Part shown: piece by piece, positions 1 to 6,377 of the stretch
Layout: each line of letters begins with the position of its first letter
Position numbering within the stretch: the stretch's first letter is position 1
NCBI GenBank assembly: GCA_002508425.1
Contig: DAKU01000081.1
Span: forward strand, 1-23,517
Direction: 5' to 3'
DNA: 23,517 bases
Source: Methanosarcinaceae archaeon UBA470
Lineage (GTDB): Archaea > Halobacteriota > Methanosarcinia > Methanosarcinales > Methanosarcinaceae
Notes under the pieces: generated by a model
The model's input: the letters and a program-made list of their open reading frames with translations, nothing else
Database searches by the model: none
Told to the model about the DNA's origin: nothing
Program-made: the position numbers and the translations under genes

Positions 1-1
1 G

Positions 2-598
2 GACAACATATTCGATGCAAGTATAGACGATCTGCCGGATGAGATAATTCCCGTGATATATCAACCTGCTGTGGATTCTCTCCGGAATTTTGTAAGGGAG
101 GTTTACATACATAAGAACAATCTAGCAAACGGAGGGCAGGAGGCAGAGATTACACTTCTTTTTGAGAATGAGGAGTTGCGCAAAAATTCTTTTGGAGGGA
201 TTGTCAACAGGGTATATGAAATATTCAGACGCTTACGTTATGGAAGAACCATGGATATAGAAACTTTCAAGCTACATATACCAAAAGATACTGCTAACAT
301 GGAGTTCACTTTTGAGAACATCTACAGCAATACTCATGGTCTTGCAGAGGATTCTATTCATGGGGATCGTCCACAAGCTCCCCGAAGAAATGTCAAGTAC
401 TATCTAGGAAATCACAGTCATCCGGTGGTGTTTATAAATACTTCTAACCATGCAATGGCTGAATTAGACTGCAATCATGAGATGTGGAAGTGGGAATATA
501 TTCCCTGGCTCAAGGATTCACCTGTTAAATTGGGGGATATGAGCAGGATAGATATAGAAAAGGGTTTTAAGCCGCTGCTGAAGTTTAAACCACATTAA
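2..598 (+). CDS. Unrecognised protein, C-terminal part (5' end outside window)
   Basis: The reading frame is open from the first complete codon at position 2 to a TAA at 596-598, so at least 198 residues are present. The gene probably begins upstream of the window. A GTG at 53 could be a start but has no convincing ribosome-binding site, and the codons before it also read like protein. The product looks soluble, with no membrane segment. It is mixed acidic and basic, and its C-terminal third is rich in His, Trp and Asn (a His-Ser-His-Pro stretch near residue 137 and a Trp-Lys-Trp near 165). I recognise no family. It converges on the histidine kinase gene and shares a hairpin terminator with it. 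Confidence 0.7.
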   Translation, partial: DNIFDASIDDLPDEIIPVIYQPAVDSLRNFVREVYIHKNNLANGGQEAEITLLFENEELRKNSFGGIVNRVYEIFRRLRYGRTMDIETFKLHIPKDTANMEFTFENIYSNTHGLAEDSIHGDRPQAPRRNVKYYLGNHSHPVVFINTSNHAMAELDCNHEMWKWEYIPWLKDSPVKLGDMSRIDIEKGFKPLLKFKPH

Positions 599-642
599 AC
601 AAATAATGAGAATTGACTTTATGTGGAAATATGCTGTCTAGA

Positions 643-688
643 AAAAAGCATGAAGAAACTTCATGATCGGTTTCTAATCATGCTTTTT
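643..688. terminator. Hairpin between convergent genes, probable two-way terminator
   Basis: The 11-base arm 643-653 pairs perfectly with 678-688, and the stem continues with 654-659 against 670-675 after a two-base bulge, giving about 17 pairs. The outer arms are A5 and T5, so each strand ends the stem with a run of T. The stop codon of the kinase gene (674-676) lies inside the structure. A competing shorter hairpin, 649-655 with 659-665, is also possible. Confidence 0.6.
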
Positions 689-1945
689 GACTTTTATCGG
701 CAAAGATACTGTAAATGCACTGCCCTTCTCTACTTCACTCTCCACAGAGACTGTACCGTTGTGCAGTTCTACCAACTTCTTTACAAGGGAAAGACCAAGT
801 CCTGTACCAGTGTGTTCTCTACTGAGATTTGAATCAAGTTGTTTAAAGGGCTCAAACAACTTTTTCTGGTCTTCCGGAGAAATACCAATTCCTGTATCCT
901 TTATCTGAATGTTTGCCATGTCATCTTTGAGATAAGAAGAGATGTTAATAGATCCTCCCGAAGGTGTAAATTTTATAGCATTTCCAATGAGGTTTAATAG
1001 TATCTGTTTTAGTTTTCCCTTGTCAGCCTGTATAACTACATCTTCAATATGAGATGCTTCTAATGACTGATCTTTCTTAGAAGACAAGGGCGTGAGGGTC
1101 TTTACAATTTCATCAACAGTCTGCCTTAAGGATACGTCCTCATAATTAAGGATCACCTTACCCGCTTCGATCTTTGACAGGTCAAGGATATCATTGATTA
1201 TATTCAGTAGATCTTTTCCACTATTTGATATATTACTTGCAAACCGAATCTGTTTATCATTTAGTTCACCAAAGTTTCCGGTAAGAAGCAAATCAGAGAA
1301 GCCAATTATCGAATTAAGAGGTGTACGTAGTTCATGACTCATATTAGCAAGAAATTCACTTTTGGTACGGTTTAAAGATTCTGCGAGGATTTTGTCTTCA
1401 AGTGCTTTTCTCTTTTCTTCCATTTCCCACAAAGATCTTTTGTGGAGAAGACAAGCTTCAAGTGAAAACGCAAATTTGGATATGACATTATTCAGTTGGT
1501 TAACTGTGTATTCGGGATCTTCAAGTTCTTTTACCCAATAGAGTTTTAATCTCCCATAATTTTTAAGTGGATAAATTATACATGAACCCGTTGTGAATTT
1601 CTTTTCTGCAATAAAATCATGGAATCTATTATCTTGGGAATTTAAGTGAAGGCCACTTTCATGGGGAATATCGGAAAACATTGGGTGTGATAGTGGAATT
1701 CTTCTTCGAGTAATATAGTACTCTGGATTTGCATAAACAAGGCTGGCGCAGTTTTTATTAGTAATAGCGAGGTATTCATCCTTTATCCAGACAGAAACAT
1801 AAGTAAGTCTTTTTCTGGACATAAGTTTTTTCAAAAAGACATCACAATTATCGACGATATCAAGTGAATTCCCTATAGAAAGAGAGAGCTCATAGAGAAG
1901 AGAAATTTGGTTAAAGGTTTCAGTGTACTGTATCTGTTGATTCAT
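674..1945 (-). CDS. Soluble sensor histidine kinase (HisKA/HATPase)
   Basis: The product is a 423-aa cytoplasmic histidine kinase. Residues 1 to about 165 form a GAF-like or otherwise unassigned sensory region, followed by a short helical linker. The HisKA phospho-acceptor motif S-H-E-L-R-T-P has its His at 204. The HATPase domain has N-box Asn322 (G-N-A-I-K-F-T), the D350-T-G-I-G-I-S box, an F-box (FEPF) and a G-T-G-L-G-L box at about 380. There is no membrane segment or signal peptide. I use the ATG at 1945 rather than the frame's farther upstream start at 2062. That earlier start would overlap the FIST gene by 143 bases, while 1945 overlaps by only 26, which suggests translational coupling. 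The upstream FIST protein is probably its input partner. No response regulator lies nearby. It ends in TAG. Confidence 0.9.
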   Translation of the reverse strand: MNQQIQYTETFNQISLLYELSLSIGNSLDIVDNCDVFLKKLMSRKRLTYVSVWIKDEYLAITNKNCASLVYANPEYYITRRRIPLSHPMFSDIPHESGLHLNSQDNRFHDFIAEKKFTTGSCIIYPLKNYGRLKLYWVKELEDPEYTVNQLNNVISKFAFSLEACLLHKRSLWEMEEKRKALEDKILAESLNRTKSEFLANMSHELRTPLNSIIGFSDLLLTGNFGELNDKQIRFASNISNSGKDLLNIINDILDLSKIEAGKVILNYEDVSLRQTVDEIVKTLTPLSSKKDQSLEASHIEDVVIQADKGKLKQILLNLIGNAIKFTPSGGSINISSYLKDDMANIQIKDTGIGISPEDQKKLFEPFKQLDSNLSREHTGTGLGLSLVKKLVELHNGTVSVESEVEKGSAFTVSLPIKVKKHD

Positions 1946-3059
1946 GGAATACTCCAATGACGATGGTCTTATTGAAAAATTCAAGAATGCCCTCTTTTCT
2001 TGAAGCGATCTCTCCCAGGGATAGAACACCTTCAGGAACGACATGAATATTCCTTGATTCAAAACCTTTCATTATTGTTCTTATCTCTTCGTTAAAATCA
2101 TCATCTAGAAACATTGATCGGGCTAAGCAATCCATCACAAGACAATGATTTACATCCATGTCACCTACAGATAAAGAATCTTCTAATGCACTTTCTGCAG
2201 ATTTGATAAGTGATAACTTCTCTCCTTTCAGTATATTAATAACTGCGTTTTCAGGAACTTCTCCGGCACAGATTAACTCTCCCTTATCATTTACCTTAAG
2301 GGCATCGCGCACAATGTCTTCAGCACCTTCGCAATAGATTCCAAAAGCATAATTCAGTGAAATTTCAAAAAAATTAGCAGGATCAATCTTTTTTCCAGAA
2401 TCCATCTCTATTGCTTCCCGATAGATTTTAAATGCATTTTTCCAGTTAAGTTCCTTGATCACATTGCCTTCGCTTTTAGTTACAATCATCGGCTCCATAA
2501 TCCTATGCCAGCCATGCTGCACTCCAACTCCGCTTTTTGCGTCAATAAAAATTATAATTGCACTATCCTGGAAAAAACCATCTGGATTAAAGATACATGG
2601 CTGCTCTTTGAAAGTAAGGGTTCCTGCACCTCCTCCTAAATAGTGAACAGAATCAGCAAATACGTTATATACGGATGAAAGGAACGAAAATATTTTTGGG
2701 GACAGGCCGTCTACAATAATAAATGCTGTTGGTTTATTTTTATATGATTGGTTTACTGCTGTATAGCAACTTGTCAAACCTTTAGGTGATTCACTGAGAT
2801 TCTGTATCAATATTGGTTTCTGTATCACAGGCAAGATGTGAATTATTGCTCCAGTATGATATTTTTCAGCACCGCATATCAGCCCCGGAAATATAGCGCC
2901 AAAAAAATCTATCTTCTTTTTGTTGAGTTCAGAGATTAGATGTGTAATATCAGGAAGTTGTTGCTCAGCAAGTAATATAAGGACGGTTTTGTTCTTCGGA
3001 ACATTTTGTCTCTCTATTGCATTGACTATTTCTTCTACATTCGAAGTCGGAATATACAT
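1920..3059 (-). CDS. FIST-domain sensory protein, copy 1
   Basis: The product is a 379-aa soluble protein with an N-terminal FIST domain (about residues 20-180, with F-P-G-L near 58 and the glycine-rich L-G-G-G-A-G at 141-146) and a C-terminal FIST_C domain (about 205-365). FIST domains are known as intracellular ligand-sensing modules, proposed to bind small molecules such as amino acids, and are often linked to histidine kinases or chemotaxis genes. I choose ATG 3059, preceded by a good AGAGGT site about 6 bases upstream, over the TTG one codon earlier. It has a paralogue of the same length immediately upstream (3306-4445). The histidine kinase starts 26 bases before this gene ends, so the two are probably translated together as a sensor-kinase pair. 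The ligand cannot be inferred from sequence. Confidence 0.88.
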   Translation of the reverse strand: MYIPTSNVEEIVNAIERQNVPKNKTVLILLAEQQLPDITHLISELNKKKIDFFGAIFPGLICGAEKYHTGAIIHILPVIQKPILIQNLSESPKGLTSCYTAVNQSYKNKPTAFIIVDGLSPKIFSFLSSVYNVFADSVHYLGGGAGTLTFKEQPCIFNPDGFFQDSAIIIFIDAKSGVGVQHGWHRIMEPMIVTKSEGNVIKELNWKNAFKIYREAIEMDSGKKIDPANFFEISLNYAFGIYCEGAEDIVRDALKVNDKGELICAGEVPENAVINILKGEKLSLIKSAESALEDSLSVGDMDVNHCLVMDCLARSMFLDDDFNEEIRTIMKGFESRNIHVVPEGVLSLGEIASRKEGILEFFNKTIVIGVFHESTDTVH

Positions 3060-3163
3060 CAAAACCTCTGATTAAGATTCTATTTTAAAGTAATATCAAG
3101 TAAGTTCATATTTCCTTTTGGGAATTGTATGCAATAACCCTTTACTTAACTATGTTATTCTTT

Positions 3164-3200
3164 CATATTTATATATTCCTACAATATATTCTTATTGTAG
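3164..3200 (-). promoter_or_regulatory. Probable promoter and operator of the FIST1-kinase operon
   Basis: On the minus strand a TATA-like AATATATAAATATG (3164-3177) would place transcription initiation near 3140, about 80 bases before the FIST1 start. Immediately upstream of it lies a perfect 8-bp inverted repeat, CTACAATA (3179-3186) and TATTGTAG (3193-3200), separated by 6 bases. That is a typical size for a dimeric regulator site. The function is inferred from position only. Confidence 0.4.
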
Positions 3201-3305
3201 TAACGGGTACTAGAAATAGTTTATCTAATTACTTTTTGATTAATTCTATTTATGATCCTGAGTCTTCGAAAAAAATTGCTTATTTCAAATTTTCTTGTCT
3301 ATAAA

Positions 3306-4445
3306 CTACATGCATGTATCTGTTGATTCATGGAATACCCCTACCACAATAGTCTTACTCAAATATTCAAGCATATCTCCATTCATTGAAGCAATCTCTC
3401 CTCCTGATAGCACTCCTTCTGTTGTAATATTAATTCCCTTAAGTCCTAATATATTCTTGATAGCTCTAAGCTCCTCATCAAAATCATTTTGAAGGAATAT
3501 AGCTCTTCCAATGCAATCTATGACAAAACAGTGTTGAATTTCCATGTTTTCTTGAACTAAACAATCTTCTAACGCTTGCTCTGCAGAGCTTATAAGTAAA
3601 TATTTGTTGCTCTTCATTATGTTGAGTATTGTATTTTCGGGTACGTCTCCAGCACAGAAAAGTTCTCCTTTCTCATTTGTTTTGAATATTTCTCTTATAA
3701 TATCTTCATGTCCTTCTATATATATTCCAAATGGGTAATGACTTGAGATTTGATAAAAATCATTCATTTTTAGTTCTTTTCCAGCATCAGTTTCAATTGC
3801 ACTTTCATAAACTGAAAGAGCATTTTTCCAGTTTAGTTCTTTGATCACATTTCCTTCGCTTTTTGTTACAATTATTGGGCCTCTATATCTTTCCCATCCG
3901 TGATGTACACCTAATTTACATTTTGTGTCAAGGAAACATATTGTGGCCGCATCTTCAAAGAAACCATCGGGAGTAAAAATACACGGCTTCTGCTCAAAGT
4001 CCAAAAACCCTGCACCGCATCCGATATATTCAACAGAATCAGCAAGTAAATTATATAATGAAGAAAGAAACGTAGATATATTAGAAGACATGCAGTCAAC
4101 GATTATAAATGCAGTTGTGTTATCTCTGCTCATAGGTTCGAATGAATCTATCAAGTTTTCCAGATCGTTTGGTGACTTGCTGATACTTTTTATAAGAACT
4201 GGGGGCTGCATTGTAGGCATAATCAGGATTATAGCTCCTGTATGGTATACTTTAGAATCGTATATGAGTCCCGGGAAGATACCGCCAATAAAATTAATTT
4301 TCATTATGTTCAGTTCAGATATTAAAGAGCCAATATTTGGAAGCTGGTTCTGAGAGAGCAGTATAATTGCAGTTCCATTGTAATTGACTGTGAGTTCCTT
4401 TATGGTATTGCAGATATCTTGAACATTTGCATTTGGTATGTACAT
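3306..4445 (-). CDS. FIST-domain sensory protein, copy 2
   Basis: This is a paralogue of the 1920-3059 gene and has the same length, 379 aa. It has the same FIST_N and FIST_C layout and near-identical blocks: F-P-G-L-I, the Cys-Ile-Phe-x-Pro-Asp-Gly-Phe-Phe segment, I-V-T-K-S-E-G-N-V-I-K-E-L-N-W-K-N-A, and a V-F-H-E-S-T-D-T tail. I start it at ATG 4445, where GAGGT sits 5-6 bases upstream and the length then matches copy 1 exactly. The frame also has an ATG at 4460 that lacks such a site. Unlike copy 1, no kinase follows: 243 AT-rich bases separate it from copy 1. It ends in TAG. Probably it is a second sensor with a different ligand that shares the downstream kinase, or a diverging duplicate. 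Confidence 0.87.
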   Translation of the reverse strand: MYIPNANVQDICNTIKELTVNYNGTAIILLSQNQLPNIGSLISELNIMKINFIGGIFPGLIYDSKVYHTGAIILIMPTMQPPVLIKSISKSPNDLENLIDSFEPMSRDNTTAFIIVDCMSSNISTFLSSLYNLLADSVEYIGCGAGFLDFEQKPCIFTPDGFFEDAATICFLDTKCKLGVHHGWERYRGPIIVTKSEGNVIKELNWKNALSVYESAIETDAGKELKMNDFYQISSHYPFGIYIEGHEDIIREIFKTNEKGELFCAGDVPENTILNIMKSNKYLLISSAEQALEDCLVQENMEIQHCFVIDCIGRAIFLQNDFDEELRAIKNILGLKGINITTEGVLSGGEIASMNGDMLEYLSKTIVVGVFHESTDTCM

Positions 4446-4650
4446 GCCTACCTCTAGCATTCGAATTGATGGTAAATCATATTCAACAATATCATGAATT
4501 TTAATGGTTTTTCCAAATGTCTTTTGTAACTCATGCGATTGATTGGAAATGAGGATATATTTTCTATTATACTATCCATTTTATAAAACAACATTGGTTA
4601 ATCCTAAAGAATTCAATGATCTTGTTATGTATTGTGATTCGGCTCATGCT

Positions 4651-4710
4651 CTATATATTATATATAGTTTCTAAAAATAAACATATAATATTTCGATAAC
4701 ATATATAAAG
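4651..4710. promoter_or_regulatory. Divergent promoter region with palindrome and TATA box
   Basis: CTATATA-TTA-TATATAG (4651-4667) is a perfect 7-bp palindrome and may contain a TATA box for the leftward FIST2 gene. A second leftward candidate, TTTTATAAAA, lies near 4580-4592. For the rightward small-gene cluster, ATATATAAAG (4701-4710) would place the transcript start near 4733, just before the ribosome-binding site of the first small gene. Assignments rest on sequence and spacing only. Confidence 0.4.
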
Positions 4711-4756
4711 TCCAATTACTTACTATATCATGAACAAAGAGAAAAGGAGTAAACAA

Positions 4757-4903
4757 ATGAAAAAGAGAATAAATACTGAAGAATTTGAGCGTGGTGAAAC
4801 AAACGTCTTCCACTCCATAACTAATGGTCGTATTGAGAGTTCTTTCACCGCCGAAGATCTGGATGTCTACCGCTTTATGATCGGTGGAATCGTTGGTAAG
4901 TAA
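4757..4903 (+). CDS. Small protein, 48 aa, unrecognised (first of four-gene cluster)
   Basis: An ATG at 4757 follows an excellent AAAGGAGT ribosome-binding site (4743-4750) by 6 bases, and a TATA box lies about 50 bases upstream. The frame runs 48 codons to TAA. The product starts with a basic M-K-K-R segment, has an acidic-polar middle (EEFERGE, TAEDLD) and ends in a short hydrophobic glycine-rich tail (FMIGGIVGK). It is too short for domain assignment and I recognise no family. An in-frame ATG at 4730 would add nine residues but lacks a ribosome-binding site and lies at the expected transcript start. The next small gene begins 28 bases after its stop, so the two probably share a transcript. 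Confidence 0.6.
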   Translation: MKKRINTEEFERGETNVFHSITNGRIESSFTAEDLDVYRFMIGGIVGK

Positions 4904-4931
4904 AATCCATTGAAACAATAAGAGGATTAGC

Positions 4932-5063
4932 ATGCAACAAAAATGTAACTTCTGTTCGTCAGAGCTGAAGAGACAGCAGCTAGGTTCAAATCTCTTATCT
5001 TATTGCACAAAATGTGGGAGAATTACTTCAGTACAGGAGACTATTTCTTCTCCTGTTTACTAG
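4932..5063 (+). CDS. Small zinc-ribbon protein, 43 aa
   Basis: An ATG at 4932 lies 5 bases after AGAGGA (4921-4926). The 43-residue product carries two Cys-x2-Cys pairs, C-N-F-C at residues 5-8 and C-T-K-C at 25-28, spaced like a one-domain zinc ribbon. Such mini-ribbons usually bind nucleic acid or a protein partner, but the specific role here is unknown. It ends in TAG (5061-5063), and the next gene's ATG follows one base later. This amber codon is notable in a lineage that can insert pyrrolysine at UAG. The frame continues 33 more codons with a protein-like composition to a TAA at 5160-5162, so the real C-terminus is uncertain. Confidence 0.6.
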   Translation: MQQKCNFCSSELKRQQLGSNLLSYCTKCGRITSVQETISSPVY

Positions 5064-5064
5064 G

Positions 5065-5238
5065 ATGGGTTCAAGCATGTGCATGATAGAAGTAATGGGA
5101 TTTTCACAGGAGAACAAGTTGCACTATTGCCTGGATTGTATCATTTTCAAGATAACGGGTAATTGTCAATACCTCAGGTCATGTGAAACAAATCAGGATC
5201 GTTGTCATGGAAAAAACCTTGCGGAGGTAGTACATTAA
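5065..5238 (+). CDS. Small cysteine-rich protein, 57 aa or shorter
   Basis: From ATG 5065 the frame gives 57 residues with six Cys, five of them in the C-terminal part: a C-x2-C pair, then single Cys at wider intervals and a final Cys-His. This suggests zinc or iron-sulfur binding. No clear ribosome-binding site precedes 5065. The start may rely on re-initiation, because the upstream zinc-ribbon gene stops one base earlier. In-frame ATGs at 5077, 5083 and 5095 are alternatives. Its TAA (5236-5238) overlaps the ATG of the next gene, a classic coupling arrangement. I recognise no family. If the upstream TAG were read through, this frame would overlap that extension, so one of the two readings is probably not used. 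Confidence 0.5.
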   Translation: MGSSMCMIEVMGFSQENKLHYCLDCIIFKITGNCQYLRSCETNQDRCHGKNLAEVVH

Positions 5239-5411
5239 TGAAAACAAATGCAGAGATAATGTTGCTTAGAACTAATTTGCAGATTAAGCATAGCTTGATA
5301 CCGATGCATGAAGGAGCAAATGACAATAAGGTTGCTGAATTAAATAAGAATAGAGAAAAATGGTTGAAAGCAGTTGAGTATTTTGCATGTGTGGACGATG
5401 TTAATTTCTGA
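5238..5411 (+). CDS. Small charged protein, 57 aa, unrecognised
   Basis: The ATG at 5238 overlaps the preceding gene's stop by one base and has a near-consensus GGAGGT site (5223-5228) 9 bases upstream. That is the strongest initiation signal in the cluster after the first gene. The 57-residue product is mostly helical-looking, Asn- and Lys-rich, with one Cys near the end. It has no membrane segment and I recognise no domain. It is the last gene of the run and ends 5 bases before the stop codon of a convergent gene, with a hairpin across both ends. An in-frame ATG at 5202 would overlap the previous gene and lacks a ribosome-binding site. Confidence 0.6.
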   Translation: MKTNAEIMLLRTNLQIKHSLIPMHEGANDNKVAELNKNREKWLKAVEYFACVDDVNF

Positions 5412-5435
5412 CGTAACTAGCAGATGTTGTCCACA
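5390..5435. terminator. Hairpin across convergent 3' ends
   Basis: TGTGGAC (5390-5396) pairs with GTCCACA (5429-5435), a 7-bp stem enclosing the stop codons of both convergent genes (5409-5411 and 5417-5419). The loop is long (32 bases) and there is no strong T run, so a terminator role is a weaker inference here than at the other convergent pairs. Confidence 0.35.
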
Positions 5436-5773
5436 TACCAGTCCACATAGGCGATAAGTTCTTTCTTATCCCAATCTTTTAGTCTCGCAGGACTGTCTTT
5501 CCTTGCATTGTCGAAAAGATCCTTCATCATGCTTTCATCAAGTACATGTACCTTATATGCCCCTTGTTCAGCTGTTCTTATGTAGTACCCCGGGCTCAAA
5601 GTATCGGATTTTTTCCACATTTTGATCTTTTCGTAGTCCCATAGAGATGTAGCCCATTGTGCAAGCTTTAAGATGTATTCATCTGCTACATCCTCCACTT
5701 TACCGAGGATGGCACAATGCTTACAGTCTTTTGTTAATTCAATGCTGTTTTTCTGGCGAACTATCTCTGACAT
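5417..5773 (-). CDS. Unrecognised 118-aa protein
   Basis: I start this gene at ATG 5773 rather than at the TTG 24 bases earlier. The ribosome-binding site is weak in either case. The soluble product has one Cys-x2-Cys (C-K-H-C) at about residue 17-20, a Trp- and Tyr-rich middle and a C-terminal helix-like segment ending in Cys. No transmembrane segment or known catalytic motif is visible. A single CxxC is not enough to claim metal binding. It is monocistronic and faces the small-gene cluster. It ends in TAG. I assign no function. Confidence 0.65.
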   Translation of the reverse strand: MSEIVRQKNSIELTKDCKHCAILGKVEDVADEYILKLAQWATSLWDYEKIKMWKKSDTLSPGYYIRTAEQGAYKVHVLDESMMKDLFDNARKDSPARLKDWDKKELIAYVDWYVDNIC

Positions 5774-5797
5774 GATAAAAACCAAATAAGACAACAA

Positions 5798-6305
5798 AGA
5801 GGTAGTATAATTATGTTGTGTTTATGCAGGGCAGCATAAAGTTATTCTATACAAATATTGAGGCTTGATCGGTGTTAATAGAGGGCATTTAAATTTCACT
5901 GATTGTTTTCTTGCCTTTACATTAGATTGCCGATGTGTTCCAAGCGAATGGCTTATTAGTATTAAGAAGAAATTCATAGGTTTTAGCATGCAATATACAG
6001 ATATCCAAAAGTAATGGATGAAATTCTATTTTTCCAGTTGACTTAATTATATGTTTTACGGATGCTTATTGTAATTATTTAACCACTTGGTATAAGAAGT
6101 GGAAAACTCCAAAAATATATCACAAAGTATATCTTTCATGATGTGTAATTTCTAACAGGGTAGTAAACTATTGGGATAGGGATGTTAGCATTTCAAATCT
6201 GGCAATAAAAAGTGCTATAGAGCATTCTTTGCTTGATAGAGATTTCATCTTATTGCAAAATATTAGGGACTAAATCAAGAATTAGAACTTTAACTACTTA
6301 TTTTT
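5798..6305. other. Gene-poor AT-rich stretch with a possible gene remnant
   Basis: I see no intact gene here. One plus-strand frame stays open for about 40 codons and reads like protein, from about 6143 to a TAA at 6271-6273. It has no start codon or ribosome-binding site and begins just after a stop, so at most it is a decayed fragment. Promoters for the flanking genes (leftward 118-aa gene, rightward peptidase) must lie here, but no single TATA box stands out. No tRNA or known RNA was recognised. Confidence 0.35.
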
Positions 6306-6348
6306 ATGGTGAACAGGTTCTACTGATCGGTAGTAACCGATTCACCAT
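6306..6348 (+). promoter_or_regulatory. Long imperfect hairpin in the peptidase leader
   Basis: ATGGTGAA (6306-6313) pairs with TTCACCAT (6341-6348). Inside, GGTT pairs with AACC and CTAC with GTAG around a six-base loop (TGATCG). The total is 16 pairs with one two-base internal mismatch and one bulge. It ends about 30 bases before the peptidase start and 15 before its ribosome-binding site. It could be an operator, an RNA control element or a terminator of an upstream transcript. No T run follows, which argues against a terminator. Confidence 0.4.
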
Positions 6349-6377
6349 TATTAAATAATGCAAAAGGGGTTAAGAAA

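Noticed and set aside
4658..4933. Minus-strand frame of 91 codons opposite the first small gene
   Set aside because: It covers the plus-strand TATA box, ribosome-binding site and first small gene, has no ribosome-binding site, and its hydrophobic composition is what the antisense of an AT-rich region gives.
5798..6377. tRNA, CRISPR array or insertion sequence in the largest gaps
   Set aside because: No cloverleaf, regularly spaced direct repeats, transposase frame or paired terminal repeats were seen by eye here or in 15244-15710.
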